A stretch of 64,000 bases of DNA from Phycisphaerales bacterium. GTDB lineage: Bacteria > Planctomycetota > Phycisphaerae > UBA1845 > UTPLA1. Below the pieces are notes generated by a model. That model saw only the letters and a program-made list of their open reading frames with translations. It did no database searches and was not told where the DNA came from. The position numbers and the translations under genes are program-made. Within the stretch, counting starts at the first letter, position 1. Every line of letters begins with the position of its first letter. The stretch is from the NCBI GenBank assembly GCA_022360095.1, contig JAKSDK010000710.1:1-64000 (forward strand), in the 5' to 3' direction. Positions 36,659-45,245 of this stretch are shown here, one piece after another.

Positions 36659-38230
36659 TCAGGAATCACCAGGCGCGTCTTTTCTTCGGGACTCCCACCA
36701 TTGGCGCACGCGGGTCGGATCATACGTTCGTATTCGCTGAAACAGATCAGTCAAGTATCCCCCTAATTCAATCGTCCCGGACGGCTCCTTAACTAAAGCA
36801 AAGGAATCACCGAACAAGCGCTTGAAGCCGCTCGGCATTTTGACGGTGAGGATCGTATCGTTTCCCGCCCCATGCGTTCCCAGGATTCTCAACCGGTTGT
36901 CCTGAACATGGAGGCGCACCCCGAACTGCACATACTCGACCTGCTTCGGTAAAATCCCTTGAGGCAGCGCCTGGGGCCAACTGAAATTCAAAACCTTCTC
37001 AGCGACGCCAACGAGCAACGCACGGTCGATCGTGCCGGGCCCATCCTCCGGCGGGGCCGCGGTGATCACAATATCCGCAGATTTGATCGTTTCACCCATA
37101 ATGTCCAAGTTGTTCACACGAACCTCAAGCTGACCCTTGGCCGAGCCCTGCCCCCATCGTTGTAACCATTCCTGCAAAGAAAGGTCGCGAACAATCCCAT
37201 CCAGCCGAAGACGATTGATCCGCCCCAATGCGACGTCGACTTCATCCACATGGAACGACGCGCTTCCAGACAGATCTGAACGCTCCATCAGCGGAGCGAA
37301 GGCCCCAAACCCGAGGTCGGTGATGTAACCACGGCCCTGAAAATGAGTAACGACCGAATCGTAGAGTCGAGCGTTATCGACGATCACGGAAAAATTGCCC
37401 TGAAACGGCCCGAGATGGACACCACGCGTCAATTCCGAAAGGTCCGCATCCTGCAACTCCCCTTCGATCAGAACTTCCGGCAAACCGGAGGGAAGCTGAT
37501 CGAGATATCGCACCCGTCCCGCGAAACGACCTCGCGTGATTTCGCCACCCAAGGCCGGGGCAAGCCCGATCGACGTCAACGGCACTTCCGGCAAACTCAG
37601 GTTCAACTCTGAGACTTCGATTCCGCTCCTCGGAGAAAAACGGGCGTGAATACGGACGCCTTCGTCCACCGGATGTCCGTTCAATTCATACGCGCTCAGC
37701 CGAGCCACGCCGACTTCGGCTTGACTCATGTCAATCGTTCCCGATGCCTGACGACAACGTATTGAGAGATTGCCGCGATCGAAGGCAATTTCAAAATTAC
37801 TCATTTCAACTTCAGAAAGATTCAGCTCGGAAAAGTCATGGGCCAGACCGGATTCGAGGACCTGACGATAGTCGCTATTATCCCAACGATCCGAACCCAG
37901 GATCAGAATGCCGTCAAGCAAATCAAGCCGGTTGACCGGCTCACCACGACGTTCCAACTCATGCCATACGGCTGTCGCACAAGAAAAGATCTGATCGCGT
38001 CGATCCGGCAAATAGATCTTCACACCTTCGAATGCACGGCTCGAAAACGTGCGCCCGCGGATTCGCGTCACCTCACAAGGCAACTCAAAAAAGGCGCTCA
38101 GCTCTCGCTCAACGTCACGCCGATAAGATTGACTGCGCAGTCGCAGGCCATATGCGGCAGTCAATCCCAGCGACCCGCCGGCCAGAAGGATGGTCAATGC
38201 CAGTAGTATTCTGCGATGGGGCCGCATAAA
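36659..38230 (-). CDS. AsmA-like envelope protein
   Basis: About 523 residues from the ATG at 38230; an extension to 38278 is possible. A single N-terminal membrane segment (LLALTILLAGGSLGLTAAYGL) is followed by a long beta-rich extracytoplasmic part with repeated strand patterns (IEVSELNLSLPEVPL, VDVALGRINRLRLDG, LEVRVNNLDIMGE). This resembles AsmA/TamB-type repeat proteins thought to bridge lipids between membranes. The similarity is by architecture only. It lies downstream of aroC on the same strand. Confidence 0.6.
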   Translation of the reverse strand, partial: FMRPHRRILLALTILLAGGSLGLTAAYGLRLRSQSYRRDVERELSAFFELPCEVTRIRGRTFSSRAFEGVKIYLPDRRDQIFSCATAVWHELERRGEPVNRLDLLDGILILGSDRWDNSDYRQVLESGLAHDFSELNLSEVEMSNFEIAFDRGNLSIRCRQASGTIDMSQAEVGVARLSAYELNGHPVDEGVRIHARFSPRSGIEVSELNLSLPEVPLTSIGLAPALGGEITRGRFAGRVRYLDQLPSGLPEVLIEGELQDADLSELTRGVHLGPFQGNFSVIVDNARLYDSVVTHFQGRGYITDLGFGAFAPLMERSDLSGSASFHVDEVDVALGRINRLRLDGIVRDLSLQEWLQRWGQGSAKGQLEVRVNNLDIMGETIKSADIVITAAPPEDGPGTIDRALLVGVAEKVLNFSWPQALPQGILPKQVEYVQFGVRLHVQDNRLRILGTHGAGNDTILTVKMPSGFKRLFGDSFALVKEPSGTIELGGYLTDLFQRIRTYDPTRVRQWWESRRKDAPGDS

Positions 38231-38296
38231 GATTCCGAACGACTTGCTTAAGCGACGTTCACGCACGAACGCCGGCAAAACGCCAAGCCGCAGCCG

Positions 38297-39457
38297 TCAT
38301 GACGACGTCAGCGCTCGAGCCCGGTCAAGATAGAATGAATACGATGCTCGCGTTTCTTCCAACGTGTCGCCGCCGAACTTCTCCATAAACGCTCTTGCGA
38401 TCTCGAACGCAACAACGGACTCGGCAACAACGCTGGCCGCGGGAACCGCACAGATATCGCTCCGTTCATAATCACTTCGCTCCGGCTTGAGAGTCTGGAG
38501 GTTCACGCTGTCCAGACCTTTGAGCAGCGTGCTGATCGGCTTCATCACACCACGAACGATAATCGGCATCCCGTTGGTCATGCCCCCCTCGAGACCACCC
38601 GCATTATTCGTTCGACGTTGAAAACCAAGATTCGCGGTATGCCGTTGTGCGGCGTCATAATCGATCTCGTCATGAACTTGACTGCCCCGTCGTTCACCAC
38701 ACCCAAACCCGAGACCGATCTCGACGCCTTTGAATGCCTGAATGGAGCCGACAGCCCCCAACAGGCGCCCGTCGAGTTTGTCTTGCCAGCGGACAGAGCT
38801 TCCGACCCCCGGGGGCAACCCCGTCGCTCGCACCTCGACCACTCCGCCAAGCGTATCCTTGTCGGTCTTCGCCTGCCGGATGGCCTCGATCATTTTTGCC
38901 GCCGCCTGCGAATCGGGGCAATAGGCCTCATTGCCGTCGCGGCCGTCTCTCAACTGCCCAATGGGCAAATCATGCGGGACCACGGCTTCGACAGGACCGA
39001 TCCTCACGACGTATCCGACCACGTCGATTTCAAACTCGGCCAACAGACACGCCGCGACGGCGCCGGCCGTCACTCGCGCCGCCGTCTCCCGAGCGCTCGC
39101 CCGCTCGAGCGTCGTGCGGCAATCCGTCGTCAACCATTTCATCGATCCGGCATAATCCGCATGGCCGGGACGAGGTCGATTCACGGCCGGCGCAGTGTCA
39201 ATCCGCCAATCCTTGTTATTCAACTGGAGGGCCAACGGAGATCCGATCGTGATCCCCGCTCGAATCCCGGAGAGGATATTGATCCGGTCTTGCTCGATCT
39301 TCATTCGGCCGCCACGGCCATAACCGCCCTGCCGTCGACGCAGCGCTTCATTGATCGCATCCTCGTCGAGCGTCAACCCCGCCGGCAGCCCCTCGACCAA
39401 GACAATCAGGGCCTGACCATGTGACTCACCCGCTGTTCGATAATCCAAGCCTGCCAT
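38297..39457 (-). CDS. aroC: chorismate synthase
   Basis: AroC eliminates phosphate from EPSP to make chorismate, using reduced FMN. From the ATG at 39457 the protein has 386 residues and begins MAGLDYRTAGESHGQ, the conserved family start. Other signatures are RRQGGYGRGGRMKIE, RPGHADYAGSMKW, RASARETAARV, GLGFGCGERRGSQVHDE and the late NNAGGLEGGMTNG. Full length. The upstream frame to 39529 does not align with the family. Cytosolic, last common step of aromatic synthesis. Confidence 0.95.
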   Translation of the reverse strand: MAGLDYRTAGESHGQALIVLVEGLPAGLTLDEDAINEALRRRQGGYGRGGRMKIEQDRINILSGIRAGITIGSPLALQLNNKDWRIDTAPAVNRPRPGHADYAGSMKWLTTDCRTTLERASARETAARVTAGAVAACLLAEFEIDVVGYVVRIGPVEAVVPHDLPIGQLRDGRDGNEAYCPDSQAAAKMIEAIRQAKTDKDTLGGVVEVRATGLPPGVGSSVRWQDKLDGRLLGAVGSIQAFKGVEIGLGFGCGERRGSQVHDEIDYDAAQRHTANLGFQRRTNNAGGLEGGMTNGMPIIVRGVMKPISTLLKGLDSVNLQTLKPERSDYERSDICAVPAASVVAESVVAFEIARAFMEKFGGDTLEETRASYSFYLDRARALTSS

Positions 39458-39750
39458 CGTGGAGAGATTATAAGTCCTTCCTCTCTTCCCTGTGTCACCA
39501 AAAGTTGGGTGACCTTCAAGCGCGTTCATCGACGGCCGATGACGAAAACATTGGCACGGAATCCCCGGACGACCTTATCGGACGACTTCCCGCCAACGAC
39601 GACCTCTTCGGCTGAGCGTCAAGGTGAATCCCCGCCAAACCGATCAAATTACCACGAGACCGTCTTCACCGACGGTGATCGATCGTAACGACAAGACGTG
39701 GGAAGTTACACAGTCTTCATCGACAAAAACATACGTAACGGAGTGATTCC

Positions 39751-41091
39751 ATGAGTGTCCAGGCACCTGCCAAACCGAAGTCGAACAACCCATCCACCGG
39801 TGCCCCGGAAAAGGAGACCTCGCAGGCCCCCTTCGTCCCAAGGCCGCCCGAAACGCTCGAAGAGGCGGGGCTGGACTCCAGCATCGTCGAATCCCTCATT
39901 CTCAAATACCTTCATGGAGCCGGATCAGCCTCAGGCGGGCAGATTGCCGAGGAACTCTGCCTACCCGCGGACCCGATCATCCAGTATCTCGCCGGCCTGA
40001 AACGACAACAGATCGTCGTCTATGTCGACGCCGGCAATATGGGCGATTTCACTTACACTCTGACCGACGTCGGCCGTGACCGCGTGCAACGGTGTCTAAG
40101 AGAATCCATGTACGTCGGCCCTGCCCCGGTCCCCATCGACGCATACGTCGCGGGAATCCAGGCACAGACGATCACGCAGCTTCAACCCCAAAAAGAAGAC
40201 CTCACACGGGCATTTAGCGACCTACTGGTCAGTGAAGAGATGTTCGAAATACTCGGACCGGCGATCAACTCGGGGCGCGGCATGTTCCTGTACGGCTATC
40301 CCGGAAACGGAAAAACGAGTATCGCAGAGCGCATCACGCGATGTTTCGGCGACGAGATCTACATCCCCAAATGCCTTATTTCAGGCGGCTTTGTCCTGAA
40401 GCTCTTCGATTCGGCCAATCATGAAGTGGTCCAGCAGAAATCGAACTCCATCCTAAAGAAGGACAAGGTGGACCCCCGCTGGATCAAGATCAAAAGGCCC
40501 ACAATCGTCGTGGGCGGTGAACTCACAATGGATGCGCTGGAGATTCAGTACAACGCCACCACGAAGACGTGTGAAGCACCGCTTCAATTGAAATCGAATT
40601 GCGGCACGTTGGTCATTGATGACTTCGGTCGCCAGCGCATGCGCCCCGTCGAACTGCTCAATCGCTGGATCGTCCCGCTCGAAAAACGCTATGATTTCCT
40701 CTCACTCCCCAACGGAAAAAAACTGCAAGTGCCGTTTGATCAGTTGATCATCTTCTCGACGAACCTGGAGCCGAAGGACCTTTGTGACGACGCGTTCCTC
40801 CGACGTATCCCGTACAAGATCAACGTCGAAGATCCTACCGAAGCGGAGTTCCGCAAGCTCTTCGAATTCGTCGCGCCGCCGCTGGGCTTCAAGATCGATG
40901 ACAAAGCCAAGGCCGCCCTCGATTACCTCATCGAAACACACTACAAGCCGACCAAGCGCGCCTTTCGATGCTGTCAGCCGCGCGACCTCATGCTTCAGGT
41001 GCGCAACCGATGCCTATACGTGGGCCATGACCTGGAGCTGACGCCCGAGATGTTCGATTACGCCGTTTCAGTTTACTTCACCGTGATGTGA
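39751..41091 (+). CDS. AAA ATPase with N-terminal winged-helix-like domain
   Basis: A 446-residue cytosolic ATPase. Residues 1-35 are disordered and proline-rich. Residues 40-115 look like a winged helix (ILKYLHGAGSASGGQIAEEL then YTLTDVGRDRV). The AAA module starts at about 150 with Walker A G182-Y-P-G-N-G-K-T, Walker B TLVIDDFG, sensor-1 FSTNL and arginine-finger-like FLRRIPYK. I cannot assign it to a named clade; it is neither DnaA, ClpX nor typical MoxR. The combination suggests DNA or partner recognition coupled to remodelling. Single gene. Confidence 0.75.
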   Translation: MSVQAPAKPKSNNPSTGAPEKETSQAPFVPRPPETLEEAGLDSSIVESLILKYLHGAGSASGGQIAEELCLPADPIIQYLAGLKRQQIVVYVDAGNMGDFTYTLTDVGRDRVQRCLRESMYVGPAPVPIDAYVAGIQAQTITQLQPQKEDLTRAFSDLLVSEEMFEILGPAINSGRGMFLYGYPGNGKTSIAERITRCFGDEIYIPKCLISGGFVLKLFDSANHEVVQQKSNSILKKDKVDPRWIKIKRPTIVVGGELTMDALEIQYNATTKTCEAPLQLKSNCGTLVIDDFGRQRMRPVELLNRWIVPLEKRYDFLSLPNGKKLQVPFDQLIIFSTNLEPKDLCDDAFLRRIPYKINVEDPTEAEFRKLFEFVAPPLGFKIDDKAKAALDYLIETHYKPTKRAFRCCQPRDLMLQVRNRCLYVGHDLELTPEMFDYAVSVYFTVM

Positions 41092-41264
41092 TCAAATCAC
41101 CGGGCGCCGCTTCGCCCCACGGAATCCGCCGACGCTCGATCCCCGCCCGTGCCGCAATTGACAGGCTCTGGGGTCCCTGGTAGCCTTACGTGGCTTCACA
41201 GTGGTAAGCGTTTGCCACCGAGACGGTTATGGAAGGATTCCGGGTCAAATCTGGCAGGGCTGTC

Positions 41265-41693
41265 ATGTGTCATCGACATCCGAGCGTTATTCCGATGCTG
41301 CTTGGCGTCGCGATGTTCATCAGCGGATGCGGCGAAAGAACCAGGACGCCCACCGTTCTTCAGCCGAGACCTCAGTTCTTCGTCATCGATGTCCCCGTCC
41401 CGAATCGTTTCGACCTGGAACGGCGGCGATCGACGCATGATTACAGCGGCGGCCAGCGAAGTGTCAAACACTTCTACACAGGCCGGGAGGACCCGCAGGC
41501 GGTCGCCAACTTTTATCGGCAGGAGATGCTGAAATACAAATGGGAACTCGTGGATCAAAGACTTCAGAACGGCGTGGATCATCTGAACTTCAATAAGGGT
41601 GATGAAACGTGTCAGGTCCGGATTGAAAAAACCCCGGGCGGATGGTTCGGTTCAAAGACACAGGTATGCGTAGCCGTTCAAGCCTCTAAGTAA
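41265..41693 (+). CDS. hypothetical lipoprotein
   Basis: A 142-residue product from the ATG at 41265, which gives a compact leader (VIPMLLGVAMFISGC) with a lipobox cysteine. The mature part has a region like periplasmic stress or outer-membrane assembly lipoproteins (EDPQAVANFYRQEMLKYKWELV), a pattern seen in small envelope proteins of unknown role. A GC-rich hairpin follows the stop. It may be co-transcribed with the downstream TPR membrane protein. Confidence 0.6.
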   Translation: MCHRHPSVIPMLLGVAMFISGCGERTRTPTVLQPRPQFFVIDVPVPNRFDLERRRSTHDYSGGQRSVKHFYTGREDPQAVANFYRQEMLKYKWELVDQRLQNGVDHLNFNKGDETCQVRIEKTPGGWFGSKTQVCVAVQASK

Positions 41694-41700
41694 GGGAGCG

Positions 41701-41719
41701 CCGGCGGAAGCGCCGGTTT
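41701..41719 (+). terminator. GC-rich hairpin between two envelope genes
   Basis: CCGGCG, loop GAAG, CGCCGG, then TTT, located 8 nt after the lipoprotein stop and ending 6 nt before the next ATG. It could be a weak terminator, attenuator or mRNA-processing hairpin. The T-run is short. Confidence 0.4.
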
Positions 41720-41725
41720 CATGAG

Positions 41726-42589
41726 ATGAAAACAACGAGACGACAAGAGCTGCGAACAAACGAACTGTCGCAACAGATTGAGCAAGTTGGAAACTATTTC
41801 AAGGACCACGCCGTGACGCTGACGGCCGTCGTCATTGGCGCCGTCGTCGTGCTTGGGGGAGGGTTCTGGTACTACAACCATCAAACCAGCCGATCCAACA
41901 AAGCCTGGGCCGATCTTAATCCGACGGACATCGACGGCGGCACGACCGTGCTCATTGAGCGCTTCAAGTCCGTCGCCCATGAGGATATCAGCCCCGAACT
42001 GACCAGAACGGCCTGGCTCAGTGTCGGCAACGCCGCATTGAGTGAGCTTGGTGGAGCCAGACCGAGTGCGGAGGCAACCGAGGATAGCGAGGTTGAGCCC
42101 CCCGATCGCGATCAACTCATCGCGACCGCCAAAGAGGCTTTTGAAAAAGTGATCAACCAGGGAAGTGATGATCTCACTGCTTGCGGGCGCGCGATGCTCG
42201 CCATGGGTGTCCTCGAAGAAAATCAGCATCAGTTTGATAAAGCCCGACAGTGGTACTCAAAGGTCATCGATGACGCGCGTTTCGAGAACATGCCCTTCAG
42301 AAAGGAAGCTAAGTTCCGTTTGGACGGTATGCCGAATTGGTCGCACCCCATCGAATTTCCGCCACCCCCACCGCCCGTAACGATATCCACCGGCGACGCG
42401 AAAACTCCACCGGAAAAGAAGACTTCGAATGAAAAGCCGGATGCCGTTCCTGGGATCCCCGACATACTTTCGAATAAGAGACCGGTTGCGGCGCCCCCGA
42501 TGGTTGAAACCAAGGCGGAATCGCCTCCTTCGATCCCGACCACACAACCGACTGAGCCTTCGGACGCGAATCCAGGAACGGAACCATAA
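41726..42589 (+). CDS. membrane-anchored TPR protein (YfgM-like)
   Basis: A 287-residue protein. The N-terminal 28 residues are cytosolic, then comes one membrane segment (AVTLTAVVIGAVVVLGGGFWYY). An extracytoplasmic TPR-like region follows (residues 60-200), arranged like YfgM/AncA, which assist SecYEG-associated chaperones. The C-terminal 85 residues are a proline- and threonine-rich disordered tail starting with a run of seven prolines. The fold is inferred from topology and repeat pattern. Confidence 0.65.
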   Translation: MKTTRRQELRTNELSQQIEQVGNYFKDHAVTLTAVVIGAVVVLGGGFWYYNHQTSRSNKAWADLNPTDIDGGTTVLIERFKSVAHEDISPELTRTAWLSVGNAALSELGGARPSAEATEDSEVEPPDRDQLIATAKEAFEKVINQGSDDLTACGRAMLAMGVLEENQHQFDKARQWYSKVIDDARFENMPFRKEAKFRLDGMPNWSHPIEFPPPPPPVTISTGDAKTPPEKKTSNEKPDAVPGIPDILSNKRPVAAPPMVETKAESPPSIPTTQPTEPSDANPGTEP

Positions 42590-42667
42590 AGTCGTTGGTC
42601 TCAACCGGCGTCTTCCCAGCCTCGCGATGAATTGCAGTCAGTCCAAAACCGTACGAGCCTAGTCACT

Positions 42668-43360
42668 ATGCTACCGGATACCGTCAAAACTCGCGGTCTT
42701 CACGCAGGCGTCCGATTCGCTCCTCAGGCGATGCTGGATAAACAGCACAAAAAACAGTTTCAGCTCAAGGCCAACGAGGGCTTTGACTGGCAACGGCAGG
42801 AGTACGCCGAGAAAACATGGCGACTTACGACCCCACAGAGTGAAGGCGATCCGCGAAGCCACTTGAAAATGACCCTCCAGCCCGACGCGGTGAACTTCGA
42901 AGACTCCTTCCCGATCGGTTCACTTGAATTGTACTACGACAACCTCAAATTGGCCCTGGACGTCATCGCCGACGTCTTTAATCCCAGGCTGATTATGGAA
43001 ACCGGCATCGTCATCCGCTTGTCGGCGCAGTCCGACCTCGAAGACGCCCGGATCTACCTCGGCAAACATTGTCTCAACCTCGACGATCGACTTGAGCCGT
43101 TGGGCCGGCCGGTCCACGGCGTGGGGCTGAAGATGCTCTTGCCGCCTTTGCCCGGCGAAGGAAAACCCAAGTGGCAGGCCGTGATCAAAGTGGAGTCTCT
43201 CCTTGAAGACGTACGACAACTCTTCATCGAAGTGGAAGCAAGATGGGGCAATCCGATCCCTTGGAATACCGAAACAGTTGTCGACCACGTCAAGACCGCG
43301 CACGAATTTGCAACCGGCCAGGTGACGGACTTCCTGAAAAAACTGGGCACTTCTTTGTAG
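42668..43360 (+). CDS. conserved hypothetical protein
   Basis: A 230-residue soluble protein from the ATG at 42668; a TTG or other start at 42632 would add twelve. It has a two-part strand/helix layout: SLELYYDNLKLALDVIADVF, then TGIVIRLSAQSDLEDARIYLG, and a late WGNPIPWNTETV. The general pattern is reminiscent of TIGR04255-type proteins, but I am not confident. No catalytic motif. It is convergent with the carbonic anhydrase gene. Confidence 0.55.
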   Translation: MLPDTVKTRGLHAGVRFAPQAMLDKQHKKQFQLKANEGFDWQRQEYAEKTWRLTTPQSEGDPRSHLKMTLQPDAVNFEDSFPIGSLELYYDNLKLALDVIADVFNPRLIMETGIVIRLSAQSDLEDARIYLGKHCLNLDDRLEPLGRPVHGVGLKMLLPPLPGEGKPKWQAVIKVESLLEDVRQLFIEVEARWGNPIPWNTETVVDHVKTAHEFATGQVTDFLKKLGTSL

Positions 43361-43409
43361 CACGAATCCACCCGTCGCCGAGGGCGATGCATACGAAATT
43401 GATCACGCC

Positions 43410-43937
43410 CTACGTCGAGGCTGCATTGGGATACTCGCCCGAAGCGTGACGTCGCCCCAATCGAACATAATTCTGGACGACGTATTCGATGTAGCGTCGT
43501 TCCTCATCCGTCGTTTCACGAACGATCTTTCCCGGAATACCCATGACGACTTTTCCGTCGGGGATGACGGTGTTCGGTGGAATCAAGGCTCCTGCCGCGA
43601 TGAGGCAGTTCCCCCCGATTTCGCATCCGTCCAGGACAATCGACCCGGTCCCGATCAAAGAGCCCGAGGCAATCCGCTTACAATGAACAACGGCTCGGTG
43701 ACCAATGCCGACATCGTCCCCGATGTCAAGGTCGACACCGTTCTGCGTATGGATGATCGTGCCGTCCTGGACGTTGACGCGCGCTCCGATGCGGATCGTG
43801 GAAACGTCTCCTCGAATGGTGACATGGTGCATCACGGTGCACTGGTCACCGAGGGAGACCGCTCCTCCGACGTACGACGTTGGAGCGATATAAACATCAC
43901 GTCCCAGAACGACCCTGGCATCGGTCACATGGTGCAT
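43410..43937 (-). CDS. gamma-class carbonic anhydrase family protein
   Basis: A 175-residue left-handed beta-helix protein from the ATG at 43937. Longer frames overlap the globin gene and are not family-like. The metal ligands of the gamma class are present: H63 (TIIHTQNG), H80 and H85 (GIGHRAVVH). Hexapeptide turns run through SLIGTGSIVLDGCEIGGNCLIAAGA, and the conserved VMGIPGKIVRE closes the helix. It may hydrate CO2 or be a structural homologue. It lies 52 nt after the globin gene and is probably co-transcribed. Confidence 0.88.
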   Translation of the reverse strand: MHHVTDARVVLGRDVYIAPTSYVGGAVSLGDQCTVMHHVTIRGDVSTIRIGARVNVQDGTIIHTQNGVDLDIGDDVGIGHRAVVHCKRIASGSLIGTGSIVLDGCEIGGNCLIAAGALIPPNTVIPDGKVVMGIPGKIVRETTDEERRYIEYVVQNYVRLGRRHASGEYPNAAST

Positions 43938-43989
43938 GGCCCGAATTGTACGAACGATCGGGCGTCCTGGCGAGCGGCATGCTTTGTGT

Positions 43990-44430
43990 TTACGACGCCG
44001 TCTGAGTCTGGGACTGCTTCTCTTCAAGCTTGTGCCCTTCGATCATGATTCCGGCCACGACATTCAGAGCGGCATTCCAGTCCTCAGTCAGTTGATCAGC
44101 CCATTGATCGCCCGCCATCTCGGACATGACCTGCACGAGGGTATCACGGACGATGGGATAATGCTCAGGCTTGGTCCCATAGCCGACGTGTCGGCGGCCC
44201 ATCTCGATGAGCGGCTGTTGCAGTTTTTCCGGCTTGCGGATGTTCTGCATGACCAGAACGAGAGAAGCGAGCAGCTTCTTCTTCTGGCCGCTCATTTCCT
44301 CCGGAAACATCGGACGCACACCAGGGTTCTTGGAGAACAGGTGCGCATAAAAGCGATCGACCAGCTCCGGTCCGCGCGGCGCAAGAAGATTGAAGCTGTT
44401 TTCGAGTCGTTCGATCAGTGCCTGGTCCAT
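43990..44430 (-). CDS. bacterial single-domain globin
   Basis: A 146-residue globin of the Vitreoscilla haemoglobin/flavohaemoglobin N-domain type. AAGGGG precedes the ATG at 44430. The proximal haem ligand is H81 (RRHVGYGTKPEHY), Y28 is at the B10 position (RFYAHLF), and Q49 is a candidate E7 residue. There is no reductase domain. It probably binds O2 or NO for scavenging or delivery. It is in an operon with the gamma-carbonic anhydrase. Confidence 0.88.
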   Translation of the reverse strand: MDQALIERLENSFNLLAPRGPELVDRFYAHLFSKNPGVRPMFPEEMSGQKKKLLASLVLVMQNIRKPEKLQQPLIEMGRRHVGYGTKPEHYPIVRDTLVQVMSEMAGDQWADQLTEDWNAALNVVAGIMIEGHKLEEKQSQTQTAS

Positions 44431-44766
44431 TGCGATCCCCTTCCTACATCGCATGTCGTCCAACCGGACCGCTTAAAGACAATGGTTCTTCGACGATTTC
44501 GGCCCGTTGGACGATGCGGTACGCCATTGTCCCATCCTGTATCGACTCCGGAAAATCTCATGATTAGCCGGTAACCGAGTTGGCAGGTCAGAAAAGCGAC
44601 AATTGCCGCATGGAGCGGTAAGAGTGACCATCCCAAGTCGAATCGGCCTTTTACGTTTGCGGACCGGATCTTTGAATCACAATGGATTCGGACCGTCCTA
44701 CGGCATCTTGCGGACACGTTCCGTCCTCCTTACCGTATCCACTGGTCCGAGTTCAGGAGAAATCTG
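44431..44766. other. 336-base gene-free region
   Basis: This divergent intergenic region between the globin and the selenoprotein gene should hold both promoters. A minus-strand frame across it (44415-44717) shows no recognisable domain and overlaps the globin start, so I do not call it. The ribosome binding site CAGGAG at 44754-44759 belongs to the next gene. Confidence 0.5.
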
Positions 44767-45117
44767 ATGAGTAAATCGATCGACTGGTATTATCACCGCA
44801 AAGGCTGAACGTCATGCACAAAAGCGCAAGGGTTCCTTGCGGACGACAACGTTCAGACGAAAGCGATGGTCGATGCAGGCAAGGCCAAGCTGGGCAAGTC
44901 CGATGCCTTAAAGCTCGCGAAAGAAGCAAGCAAGATCATCGTCGCCAAAGGCAAAAAAGTGGTGGAGTTCAACATGAAGAAGAACCCGCCGAGCGAACCG
45001 GAATTGCTCAAAGCCATGTTGGGACCGACCGGCAATCTAAGGGCACCCACGATTCGCAAGGGTAAGACACTGCTCGTGGGATTCAACGATGAGGAGTATG
45101 CCAGGGCCCTGGGCTAA
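44767..45117 (+). CDS. predicted selenoprotein, ArsC/Spx-like thioredoxin fold
   Basis: Read through an in-frame TGA at 44806-44808, this gene encodes 116 residues of the ArsC/Spx/YffB family. It starts at the ATG at 44767, with CAGGAG 7 nt upstream. The N-terminus reads W-Y-Y-H-R-K-G-[TGA]-T-S-C-T-K-A-Q-G-F-L. The TGA is codon 14 and falls exactly on the first cysteine of the family CxxC redox motif, giving U14-T-S-C17. Family marks continue after it: VVEFNMKKNPPSEPELLKAM, the cis-proline block NLRAPTIRKG and the signature LLVGFNDEEY. A SECIS-like hairpin follows. A conventional call would start at ATG 44866 and lose the active site. It is probably a thiol/selenol oxidoreductase; the substrate is unknown. 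A nonsense mutation is the alternative. Confidence 0.82.
44806..44841 (+). promoter_or_regulatory. putative bacterial SECIS element after in-frame TGA
   Basis: After TGA (44806-44808) come 16 unpaired nt and then a perfect 7-bp stem, CGCAAGG (44825-44831) with CCTTGCG (44835-44841), closed by the 3-nt loop GTT. The loop opens with G, 23 nt after the TGA. Bacterial SECIS elements bound by SelB are short hairpins inside the coding region just after UGA, with a guanine at the start of the apical loop at about this distance. The fit is by eye. Confidence 0.75.
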
Positions 45118-45245
45118 CGTCGCTCATGGGCTCAGGCGCTGTTTTGTCGAAATATGGATCAATTGCACCCGGATACATTTTTCGGATAACATAGAGGCAA
45201 CGCGAGCCGATCTGGGAATCCTCTAAGATGCGGAGGTTCGACGCA

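Noticed and set aside
44415..44717. A 100-residue minus-strand gene upstream of the globin
   Set aside because: It has no recognisable domain, overlaps the globin start, and lacks a ribosome binding site.
44866..45117. An 83-residue protein starting at ATG 44866
   Set aside because: It lacks a ribosome binding site and the redox motif; the same frame upstream of it carries a strong site, a start and family sequence with TGA at the Cys position.
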